From Blastococcus litoris (GTDB lineage: Bacteria > Actinomycetota > Actinomycetes > Mycobacteriales > Geodermatophilaceae): a stretch of 64,000 nucleotides of DNA. Where the stretch lies: assembly GCF_003075095.1 (NCBI RefSeq), contig NZ_QCZF01000001.1, positions 558,001-622,000 of the forward strand. The letters run 5' to 3'. Under the pieces are notes generated by a model. The model saw nothing but the letters and a program-made list of their open reading frames with translations. It was not told the origin of the DNA and did no database searches. The position numbers and the translations under genes were made by a program. Numbering within the stretch: position 1 is the first letter of the stretch; each line of letters begins with the position of its first letter. Below are positions 50,328 to 57,168 of the stretch, in pieces.

Positions 50328-51107
50328 GTGGGGGTGCGTGCGAAGGTTCGCGAGGCGCTCACCCAGCTCTACGAACGGCGCCTGGCCCGCGCGCTGGTGG
50401 GCGCGGACGTCCCCCGCCACGTCGGCGTGATCATGGACGGCAACCGGCGCTGGGCCCGCGCGATCGGGCTGGAGGACGTCGCCCACGGCCACCGCCGGGG
50501 CGCCGACAAGATCGTCGACCTGCTCGGCTGGTGCGACGACGCCGGCGTCTCCGTCGTCACCCTCTTCATGCTCTCCACCGACAACCTCAGCCGGCCCGAG
50601 CCGGAGCTGCGGGCGCTGCTGCAGATCATCGAGGACGTCGCCGTCGACCTGTCCCGTCCCGGCCGCCGCTGGAGGGTCCGCCAGATGGGCGCCCCCGAGG
50701 TGCTGCCGGCGGAGACGGTCGCCGTCCTCAAGCAGGCGGAGGAGGACACCTGCGACCGGCCGGGTGCGACGGTGAACCTCGCCGTCGGCTACGGCGGCCG
50801 CCAGGAGATCGCCGACGCCGTCCGGTCGCTGCTGGCCGAGCACGCGGAACGCGGCACGTCGCTGGAGGAGCTGGTCGAGGCGCTCGAGGTCGAGCACATC
50901 GCCGAGCACCTGTACACGCGCGGCCAGCCGGACCCCGACCTGGTCATCCGCACCAGCGGCGAGCAGCGGCTGTCGGGCTTCCTGCTGTGGCAGACGGCGA
51001 ACACCGAGTTCCACTTCACCGACGTGTACTGGCCCGACTTCCGCCGGGTCGACTTCCTGCGTGCCCTGCGCGACTACTCCGCCCGGCACCGCCGGTTCGG
51101 CAGCTGA
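50328..51107 (+). CDS. Cis-prenyltransferase, Z-farnesyl diphosphate synthase type
   Basis: 259 residues. The family motifs are complete: HVGVIMDGNRRWARA with the catalytic aspartate, HGHRRGADKI, the hydrophobic VVTLFMLSTDNLSRPE, YGGRQEIADAV, and DLVIRTSGEQRLSGFLLWQ with FHFTDVYWPDF. The enzyme condenses IPP onto an allylic diphosphate in cis. Its partner hemolysin III gene points to the Rv1086 type, which makes the C15 primer for decaprenyl phosphate, rather than the long-chain synthase. The product supplies the carrier lipid for wall glycans, including those made at 2.6-15 kb. Confidence 0.9.
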   Translation: MGVRAKVREALTQLYERRLARALVGADVPRHVGVIMDGNRRWARAIGLEDVAHGHRRGADKIVDLLGWCDDAGVSVVTLFMLSTDNLSRPEPELRALLQIIEDVAVDLSRPGRRWRVRQMGAPEVLPAETVAVLKQAEEDTCDRPGATVNLAVGYGGRQEIADAVRSLLAEHAERGTSLEELVEALEVEHIAEHLYTRGQPDPDLVIRTSGEQRLSGFLLWQTANTEFHFTDVYWPDFRRVDFLRALRDYSARHRRFGS

Positions 51108-51130
51108 CCTCGGCTGCGAAACTGCGGGTC

Positions 51131-52348
51131 ATGTCGGCATCCCCTCTCGACCTCCCGCTCGAGTACGTGCGGCTGGGCCTGCGCTTCGACCGGCTCGAGC
51201 CCGGCTTCGTGGACGCCTTCACCGGCGACCCGGCCCTGCGCGCCCAGGTCGCCGACGAGCCCGCGCCGACGCCGGCCGGCCTGCGCGACCAGGCGCGCAC
51301 GCTGCTGCGCGAGCTCGACTCCGCGGGGCTGTCCGCCGACCGCGCCGACTACCTCCGCGGTCAGCTCACCGGGCTGGAGTGCTCGGCCCGCAAGATGAGC
51401 GGGGAACCGGTCGGCTTCGTCGACGAGGTGGCCGCGTACTTCCAGGTCGACGTCGCCCTCGGGGACGAGGCGGAGTACGCCGCGGCGCACGCCGAGCTCG
51501 ACGCCCTGCTGCCGGGCAGCGGCTCGCTCGCCGAGCGCTACGCCGAGCACCGCCGGCGCGAGGAGTGCCCGCCCGACCGGTTGGAGGCCGCTGTGCACGC
51601 GCTCTCCAGCGCGCTCCGCGACGAGGTGCGCGGGCAGTACGGGCTGCCCGAGGTCGAGACCGTGCGGTACGAGGTGGTCACCGACAAGCCCTGGTCCGGG
51701 TTCAACTACTACGAGGGCGGCTACCGGTCGCGGGTCGCGATCAACGCCGACCTCCCGCACCGGCTCTCGCAGCTCGCGCACCTGGTCGCGCACGAGTCCT
51801 ACCCGGGTCACCACACCGAGCACTGCCGCAAGGAGCTGGGCCTGGTCGAGCGCGCCGACCGCACCGAGCACACGGTGTTCCTCGTCAACACCCCCGAGTG
51901 CCTGATGGCCGAGGGGCTGGCCGACCTGGGCGTGCAGGCGTCGGTCGGGGCGGGCTGGGGGCCCTGGGCGGCGGAGATCCTCGGTGACCTCGGCCTGCGG
52001 TTCGACGGCCACCTGGCCGAGCGCATCGCGGTCGCCGCGGCACCGCTGAACCGGGTCCGCCAGGACGCCGCCGTCCTGCTGCACGACCGCGGCGCGGGTG
52101 CGGACGAGGTCCGTGCCCACCTCCAGCGCTGGTCGCTGGTCAGCTCCGAACGCGCGGCCCAGCAGATCCGGTTCCTCACCGACCCGCTGTGGCGCGCCTA
52201 CATCTCGACCTACGTCGAGGGCTTCGACCTGCTCTCCCGGTGGCTCGGCGCCCGCCCGGCCGGGCAGTCGGTGGCCGACCGGTTCGTCCGGCTGCTCGAC
52301 GAGCCGCTGACCCCCGCGGCCGTGACCGGCGAGCTCCAGGCTGTCTGA
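51131..52348 (+). CDS. DUF885-like putative metallopeptidase
   Basis: 405 residues. The best motif is H221-E222-S-Y-P-G-H227-H (AHESYPGHHTEH), as in DUF885-type peptidases, where the two histidines and E222 would bind and activate zinc. The preceding YEVVTDKPWSGFNYYEGG and the later NTPECLMAEGLADLG support a substrate-binding groove. No signal peptide is visible, so it acts in the cytoplasm. ATG 51131 lies seven bases after GAAACT. Substrate unknown. It starts 23 bases after the prenyl synthase and may be read through from it. Confidence 0.75.
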   Translation: MSASPLDLPLEYVRLGLRFDRLEPGFVDAFTGDPALRAQVADEPAPTPAGLRDQARTLLRELDSAGLSADRADYLRGQLTGLECSARKMSGEPVGFVDEVAAYFQVDVALGDEAEYAAAHAELDALLPGSGSLAERYAEHRRREECPPDRLEAAVHALSSALRDEVRGQYGLPEVETVRYEVVTDKPWSGFNYYEGGYRSRVAINADLPHRLSQLAHLVAHESYPGHHTEHCRKELGLVERADRTEHTVFLVNTPECLMAEGLADLGVQASVGAGWGPWAAEILGDLGLRFDGHLAERIAVAAAPLNRVRQDAAVLLHDRGAGADEVRAHLQRWSLVSSERAAQQIRFLTDPLWRAYISTYVEGFDLLSRWLGARPAGQSVADRFVRLLDEPLTPAAVTGELQAV

Positions 52349-52351
52349 CCC

Positions 52352-52621
52352 GTGTCCCGGCACGACGCCCGCGAGGCCCGGATGCTCGGGTTGTGGACGG
52401 CCTCGTGGCTGTTCGTCCTCCTCCTGGCCGGGCTGCTGAGGGTCGGGGACCTGTCGGTGCAGTGGCCGGTGCTGCTGGTTCCGGTGCTGTGGGCGCTGGT
52501 CGCGCTGCGGCCGCGGCGGAGCTCCCGGCCACCGGACTCGTGGGACCCCATCCCGCCCCCCACCAGGACCGACACCGTCGAGCGGCCGGCGCTGCGTCGT
52601 CCCCGGGACGAGTGGGGGTGA
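52352..52621 (+). CDS. Small membrane protein
   Basis: 89 residues with two hydrophobic segments (about 12-30, LGLWTASWLFVLLLAGLLR, and 36-52, VQWPVLLVPVLWALVAL) and a proline/arginine-rich tail. It begins three bases after the DUF885 stop, so it is probably co-transcribed. No family recognised; the third-position GC bias and spacing support a real gene. Confidence 0.6.
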   Translation: MSRHDAREARMLGLWTASWLFVLLLAGLLRVGDLSVQWPVLLVPVLWALVALRPRRSSRPPDSWDPIPPPTRTDTVERPALRRPRDEWG

Positions 52622-52681
52622 CCCGCCCGCCGGGGTGACCTGCCCTGGTCCACCGCGGAGCGGCCGGGGCACAGTGTGGGC

Positions 52682-53293
52682 ATGTCGACCACCAGGCTGC
52701 TGCTGCTCGGGGCGGTCCGGATCTTCCAGCCGGTCCACGGCTACCTGCTGCGCCGGGAGCTGCTGAGCTGGCAGGTCGACGACTGGGCGCACGTGAAGCC
52801 CGGGTCGATCTACTCGGGCTTGCGCACCCTGACCGGGCGCGGGTTGCTCGAGGAGCTGTCCGGCGACCCGGTGGCCTACCGGCTGACGCCCGACGGCGAG
52901 GTCGAGTACCGCCGGCTGCTGGTCGACGCGCTGCGCCGGCCGGAGCCCGGCGATCCCAGTCGGCTGCTCGCGGGGCTCTGCTTCGTCACCACGCTGCCCC
53001 GCGCGGAGGTCCGGGAGGCGCTCCGGGCGCGGGATCTCGTCCTGGAGGCGACCGTCTCGGGAGTGGACTCCTCCATCCGCGACGTCGAGAGCTCCCGCCT
53101 CGCGCCGGCCAGCACGGCTGAGCTCTTCCGCGTCACCAGGGCCTGGGTCGACGGCGAGCGGGTCTGGGTCCGCGACGTCTGCGCCCGTCTCGACGCCGGT
53201 CACTACCGCTTCGCGGGCGAGCAACCCGGCCCCGACCTCCCCGTCGCGGGCGTCTGGCCCCCCGCCGTCCTGGACACCCCTGAAAGCGCTTGA
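52682..53293 (+). CDS. PadR family transcriptional regulator
   Basis: 203 residues. The N-terminal winged helix is clear: LLLLGAVRIFQPVHGYLLRREL, WAHVKPGSIYSGLRTLTGRGLLEE, and the wing AYRLTPDGEVEYRRLL. The C-terminal helical part mediates dimerisation. PadR proteins are usually repressors released by small lipophilic ligands. It ends 33 bases before an ABC exporter operon whose promoter contains a near-perfect palindrome, so it most likely represses that exporter. CACAGT plus six bases precede ATG 52682. Confidence 0.9.
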   Translation: MSTTRLLLLGAVRIFQPVHGYLLRRELLSWQVDDWAHVKPGSIYSGLRTLTGRGLLEELSGDPVAYRLTPDGEVEYRRLLVDALRRPEPGDPSRLLAGLCFVTTLPRAEVREALRARDLVLEATVSGVDSSIRDVESSRLAPASTAELFRVTRAWVDGERVWVRDVCARLDAGHYRFAGEQPGPDLPVAGVWPPAVLDTPESA

Positions 53294-53319
53294 CCCGGCT
53301 CTAGTCAAAGTTGAATACT
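53290..53319 (+). promoter_or_regulatory. Promoter and PadR-type operator of the ABC exporter
   Basis: TTGACC (53290-53295), an 18-base spacer, AATACT (53314-53319), then seven bases and GTG 53327: a leaderless promoter. TAGTCAAAGTTGAATA (53302-53317) overlaps it and is palindromic apart from one G-A mismatch pair. The -35 begins inside the last codons of padR. Confidence 0.6.
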
Positions 53320-53326
53320 CGCGGCC

Positions 53327-54310
53327 GTGATCCACGCCCGCGGGCTCGCCCGCACCTTCCGGAAGAAGAAGCAGGAAGTCCACGCCGTCGTCGGGGTCGA
53401 CCTCGACGTCGAGGCCGGCGAGATCGTCGGCTTCCTCGGTCCCAACGGCGCCGGAAAGACGACGACGCTGCGGATGCTCACCACGCTGCTCGAGCCCACG
53501 GCCGGCACCGCCACCGTCGCCAGCTGCGACCTGATCACCGACCCGGTCGGCGTGCGCCGCCGGATCGGCTACGTCTCCCAGAGCGGCTCCACCGCGCCCG
53601 AGGCCCGGGCGGGCGAGGAGGTCGTCGACCACGCCCGGCTGTACGGGATGAGCACGGCGGAGGCGACCGAGCGCGGCACGCAGCTGTTCCGCGAGCTCGA
53701 CCTCGACGGGCTGTGGGAGCGGCAGCCCAAGGCCATGTCGGGCGGCCAGCGTCGCCGGCTCGACATCGCCGTCGGCCTCATCCACGTCCCGGAGCTGGTG
53801 TTCCTCGACGAGCCCACCACCGGCCTGGACCCGCAGGCGCGGGCCAACCTGTGGCAGCACATCCGGGGGCTGCGCGAGGAGCGCGGGACGACGGTCTTCC
53901 TGACCACGCACTACCTCGACGAGGCCGACGCCCTCTGCGACCGCATCCTGGTCATCGACCACGGCGCGATCGTCGCCGAGGGGACACCGGACCAGCTGAA
54001 GTCCCAGGTCGGGGGCGACGTCCTGACCGTGACCGCGGCCGAGGCGGCGCACGTCGCCGACGTCGCCCGGCTGGTCGGGCAGCTGCCCGGCGCCGAGCCG
54101 CCGCAGGTGCTCGACGACCGGGTGGTCGGGCGGGTGCCGCACGGCGGCGCAGCCCTGGTCGACCTCGTGCGCAACCTCGACCGCGAGGGCATCGCGGTCA
54201 GCGGGATCGAGAGCCGCCGGCCCAGCCTGGACGACGTCTTCCTCAGCCTGACCGGCCGTTCGCTGCGCGACACCGGCGCACCCGAGCCCGCCGTGGAGGT
54301 GACGGTCTGA
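53327..54310 (+). CDS. ABC transporter ATPase, DrrA-type, PadR-linked
   Basis: 327 residues. Walker A GPNGAGKTT near residue 41, Q-loop in YVSQSGSTAPEARAG, signature MSGGQRRRLDIAVG, Walker B LVFLDEPTTGLDP and a switch histidine in FLTTHYLDEAD. The C-terminal 95 residues are DrrA-like (SLDDVFLSLTGRS). It energises the permease encoded next (TGATG overlap). With the upstream PadR gene it forms a typical drug- or metabolite-responsive efflux unit. GTG 53327 is fixed by the promoter, which leaves no room for a leader. Confidence 0.93.
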   Translation: MIHARGLARTFRKKKQEVHAVVGVDLDVEAGEIVGFLGPNGAGKTTTLRMLTTLLEPTAGTATVASCDLITDPVGVRRRIGYVSQSGSTAPEARAGEEVVDHARLYGMSTAEATERGTQLFRELDLDGLWERQPKAMSGGQRRRLDIAVGLIHVPELVFLDEPTTGLDPQARANLWQHIRGLREERGTTVFLTTHYLDEADALCDRILVIDHGAIVAEGTPDQLKSQVGGDVLTVTAAEAAHVADVARLVGQLPGAEPPQVLDDRVVGRVPHGGAALVDLVRNLDREGIAVSGIESRRPSLDDVFLSLTGRSLRDTGAPEPAVEVTV

Positions 54311-55068
54311 TGCAGACCCTGATGCGCGACACCTACACCGTGTTCGCCCGCGCCATGCGCATGTCGCTGCGCAACCCGGCGTGGCTGGTCATCAGCCTGA
54401 TGCAGCCGATCCTCTACATCGTGCTGTTCGGGCCGCTGCTCGAGCCGCTGGCCGGGCAGCTGGGGACGGGCAACGCCTACCAGATCTTCGTGCCCGGGAT
54501 CCTCGTGCAGCTCGGCATCTTCGGGGCGCTGTTCGTCGGCTTCGGCCTCATCGCCGAGTACCGCGCCGGCGTGATCGAGAGCCAGCGGGTCACCCCCGCC
54601 AGCCGGACGGCGCTGTTGCTGGGCCGGGTGCTCCGCGACGTCGTCGTCCTGCTCGTGCAGGGCACCCTGCTGGTCCTGGTCTCCATCCCGCTGGGTCTGC
54701 GCGCACCCGTTCTCGGTGTCGTCCTCACCCTCGTCGTCATCGCGCTGCTGGGTGCGGCGTTCGCCTCGGTCTCCTACGCGTTGGCGCTCACGCTGAAGAG
54801 CGAGGACGCCTTCGCGCCGCTGCTCAACGCCTTCGTGCTCCCGGTGCTGCTGCTCTCGGGGATCCTGCTGCCGATGACGCTGGCGCCGGGGTGGCTGCAG
54901 ACCGTCAGCGACGTCAACCCGCTCAAGCACGTGGTCGAGGGCACCCGCGAGTTCTTCGTCGGCGGGTACGACACCTCCACGGCGTGGTGGGGGGCCGCCC
55001 TGACGGTGCTCCTCGTGGTGCTCGGCTGGGTGTTCGGGGTCCGGCGGTTCCGCCGCGAGTCCAGCTGA
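54310..55068 (+). CDS. ABC-2 type permease, DrrB-like
   Basis: 252 residues and six membrane segments, with the ABC-2 element AEYRAGVIESQRVTPASRTA after the second and LSGILLPMTLAPGWLQTVS before the last. The ATG shares the A of the ATPase stop (TGATG). It forms the membrane part of the PadR-linked exporter. Cargo unknown; amphiphilic drugs or lipids are usual for the family. Confidence 0.9.
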   Translation: MQTLMRDTYTVFARAMRMSLRNPAWLVISLMQPILYIVLFGPLLEPLAGQLGTGNAYQIFVPGILVQLGIFGALFVGFGLIAEYRAGVIESQRVTPASRTALLLGRVLRDVVVLLVQGTLLVLVSIPLGLRAPVLGVVLTLVVIALLGAAFASVSYALALTLKSEDAFAPLLNAFVLPVLLLSGILLPMTLAPGWLQTVSDVNPLKHVVEGTREFFVGGYDTSTAWWGAALTVLLVVLGWVFGVRRFRRESS

Positions 55069-55078
55069 GGCGGGCCGT

Positions 55079-55116
55079 GCCGTCCCGGTCGTCGCAGGTG
55101 TGGCGACTGGGACGGC
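55079..55116 (+). terminator. Hairpin terminator of the PadR-linked ABC operon
   Basis: Bases 55079-55091 pair with 55104-55116 over 13 positions (one G-U wobble) around a 12-base loop. It starts ten bases after the permease stop. No T-tract. Confidence 0.6.
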
Positions 55117-55185
55117 TGGTACCCCGTCGGGTGAACTTCGGGTTGCACGGCGTGGTGTGACAGCGCCTTTGTCGGTGGGCGGGCC

Positions 55186-55191
55186 TAGCGT
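55186..55191 (+). promoter_or_regulatory. -10 element TAGCGT upstream of phoH2
   Basis: TAGCGT is followed by five bases and an in-frame GTG at 55197. Transcription would begin near 55197, either as a leaderless start with a 49-codon extension or with a leader of about 147 bases before GTG 55344. Confidence 0.45.
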
Positions 55192-55343
55192 CCGCAGTGG
55201 ACGACGAGCTGCCCTCGCCGTCCACGGGAGGCCCGGTTGGTGCTGACGAGTTCGTCGACCAGGGGGGCCGGTACCCGGCCTCTGCGCCGGGGCCCGGCCA
55301 CCAACGAGTCGGGGTGCGCCCTGCGCCCCACGGGAGTCGAACC

Positions 55344-56639
55344 GTGACCACTCGCCGTACGTACGTCCTCGACACCTCCGTCCTGCTGTCCGACCCGGGC
55401 GCCCTGATGCGCTTCGGTGACTCGGACGTCGTGCTCCCGCTCGTCGTGATCGGGGAGCTCGAGGACAAGCGCAACCACCCGGAGCTGGGCTGGTTCGCGC
55501 GGCAGGCGCTGCGGATGCTCGACGACCTGCGGGTGACCCACGGCCGGCTCGACGCCCCGGTCCCGATCGGCGAGGACGGCGGCACGCTGCACGTCGAGCT
55601 CAACCACAGCGACCCGTCGGCGCTGCCGGCCGGCTTCCGCAACGACAGCAACGACAGCCGGATCATGGTGGTCGCGCTGAACCTGCGGTCCGAGGGCCGC
55701 GACGTCTGCCTGATCACCAAGGACGTGCCGCTCCGGGTCAAGGCGGCGGCCGTCGGCCTGGAGACCGACGAGTACCGGGTCATGGACGCCGTCGACGCGG
55801 GCTGGACCGGCATGGCCGAGGTGTCCCTGGACGACGCCGAGCTGGACGAGCTCTACGACTCGGGCGAGACGTTCGTGCCGGCCGCGGCCGAGATGCCGCC
55901 GCACACCGGGCTGGTGCTGCTGTCCTCGCGGGGCTCGGCGCTGGGCCGCGTGACGCCCGACAAGCAGGTGAGGCTCGTCCGAGGTGACCGCGAGGCGTTC
56001 GGGCTGCACGGGCGCTCGGCGGAGCAGCGGATCGCGCTCGACCTGCTGCTCGACCCCGACATCGGCATCGTCTCGCTCGGCGGGCGGGCCGGTACGGGCA
56101 AGTCGGCGCTCGCGCTGTGCGCCGGGCTCGAGTCGGTGATGGAGCGGCGGGCGCACAAGAAGGTCGTCATCTTCCGGCCGCTGTACGCCGTCGGCGGGCA
56201 GGAGCTCGGGTACCTGCCGGGCGGCGAGAACGAGAAGATGTCGCCGTGGGCCCAGGCGGTCTACGACACCCTCGGTGCGCTGGTCTCGCCGGCGGTCATC
56301 GACGAGATCGACTCCCGCGGGCTGATCGAGGTGCTGCCGCTGACCCACATCCGCGGCCGCTCGCTGCACGACTCCTTCGTGATCGTCGACGAGGCGCAGT
56401 CCCTCGAGCGCGGCGTGCTGCTGACGGTGCTCTCGCGGCTGGGCACCGGCTCGCGCGTCGTCCTCACCCACGACGTCGCGCAGCGCGACAACCTCCGCGT
56501 CGGCCGGCACGACGGCGTGACGGCGGTCATCGAGGCGCTGAAGGGGCACCCGCTGTTCGCGCACGTGACCCTGACCCGCTCGGAGCGCTCGCCGATCGCC
56601 GCGCTGGTCACCGAGATGCTGGAGGACCTCCCGCTCTGA
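55344..56639 (+). CDS. phoH2: PhoH2-type PIN domain-PhoH ATPase
   Basis: 431 residues. The N-terminal PIN nuclease domain (about 1-140) has D10 in [12 protein letters not shown] and further acidic residues in NDSNDSRIM and [10 protein letters not shown]. The C-terminal PhoH ATPase has Walker A with K253 ([12 protein letters not shown]) and Walker B in [14 protein letters not shown]. PhoH2 proteins are sequence-specific RNA helicase-nucleases, known from mycobacteria. GTG 55344 has GGGAG seven bases upstream and starts just before the PIN fold. An in-frame GTG at 55197 would add 49 low-complexity residues. The gene is followed by a 70-base palindrome. Confidence 0.93.
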   Translation: MTTRRTYVLDTSVLLSDPGALMRFGDSDVVLPLVVIGELEDKRNHPELGWFARQALRMLDDLRVTHGRLDAPVPIGEDGGTLHVELNHSDPSALPAGFRNDSNDSRIMVVALNLRSEGRDVCLITKDVPLRVKAAAVGLETDEYRVMDAVDAGWTGMAEVSLDDAELDELYDSGETFVPAAAEMPPHTGLVLLSSRGSALGRVTPDKQVRLVRGDREAFGLHGRSAEQRIALDLLLDPDIGIVSLGGRAGTGKSALALCAGLESVMERRAHKKVVIFRPLYAVGGQELGYLPGGENEKMSPWAQAVYDTLGALVSPAVIDEIDSRGLIEVLPLTHIRGRSLHDSFVIVDEAQSLERGVLLTVLSRLGTGSRVVLTHDVAQRDNLRVGRHDGVTAVIEALKGHPLFAHVTLTRSERSPIAALVTEMLEDLPL

Positions 56640-56648
56640 CTCCCGCCG

Positions 56649-56718
56649 GCTTCTCGGGTGTAGCTCGCGCTCCGGAGGTCCTGCAGGACCTCACCAGCAC
56701 GCGCAGCACCCGAGAAGC
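56649..56718. repeat. 70-base concentric palindrome behind phoH2
   Basis: The outer arms GCTTCTCGGGTG (56649-56660) and CACCCGAGAAGC (56707-56718) are perfect complements. The core GAGGTCCTGCAGGACCTC (56675-56692) is a perfect palindrome with the same centre (56683.5). The 14-base segments between match at about half the positions. It starts ten bases after the phoH2 stop, so it can terminate transcription. It could also be a copy of a dispersed palindromic repeat. Confidence 0.6.
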
Positions 56719-56901
56719 GGCGTCGGTCAGCGCGTCCGGCGGCGCACCCGCGCAGTGACGCGGTCGGGGCGTCGCGGATCTCGTCCTCGCGCAGCGTCTC
56801 CTCGAAGGCGGCGTCGAACTGCGGGGCCGAGGGCGCGAGCCGCCACCGCGCCAGGACGACGCGGCCGCGGGACCCGCCGATGCACACCCGAGGAGCCGGG
56901 G

Positions 56902-57168
56902 TCAGACGGCGGGGGAGGTCTCCTCGGGCTCGGCGGCCTCGGCGACGGGCTCGGTCGCGGGACTGGTCCTGCTCTTCGCCCCGGCCGCGGCCGTCGGCGT
57001 CGCGGTCGCCAGCCGCAGCAGGGAGACCACCACCCAGCCGGCCCCCAGGCACCAGAGGACGCGCGTCATCATGTCCTCGGTCGAGAGGTCGCCGCGCAGC
57101 CCGAGCGCGAGCACGGGCACGGCCAGCACGAACCCGACGAGGAGGACGTCCCAGCGGAAGGGGCTCAT
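56902..57168 (-). CDS. Small membrane protein coupled to the FlhF-like gene
   Basis: 88 residues: two membrane segments (about 7-24, DVLLVGFVLAVPVLALGL, and 34-53, MTRVLWCLGAGWVVVSLLRL) and an acidic, alanine-rich tail. The ATG overlaps the stop of the FlhF-like gene (57165-57168), so it is the last visible gene of the flagellar unit. No family recognised. A role with the FlhF-like protein or the export gate is suggested by coupling only. Confidence 0.65.
   Translation of the reverse strand: MSPFRWDVLLVGFVLAVPVLALGLRGDLSTEDMMTRVLWCLGAGWVVVSLLRLATATPTAAAGAKSRTSPATEPVAEAAEPEETSPAV

Noticed and set aside
53327-55068. Duplication of the ABC exporter at 39669-41470
   Set aside because: Both are DrrAB-type, but residues differ throughout (for example the switch position Q against H), so they are family members, not a recent duplication.
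56720-56890. Possible small minus-strand gene (peptide with FDAAFEETLREDEIRDAP)
   Set aside because: The acidic stretch looks protein-like, but no ribosome site or homologue is recognised, and the frame runs into the 70-base palindrome. It may be a remnant; not annotated.
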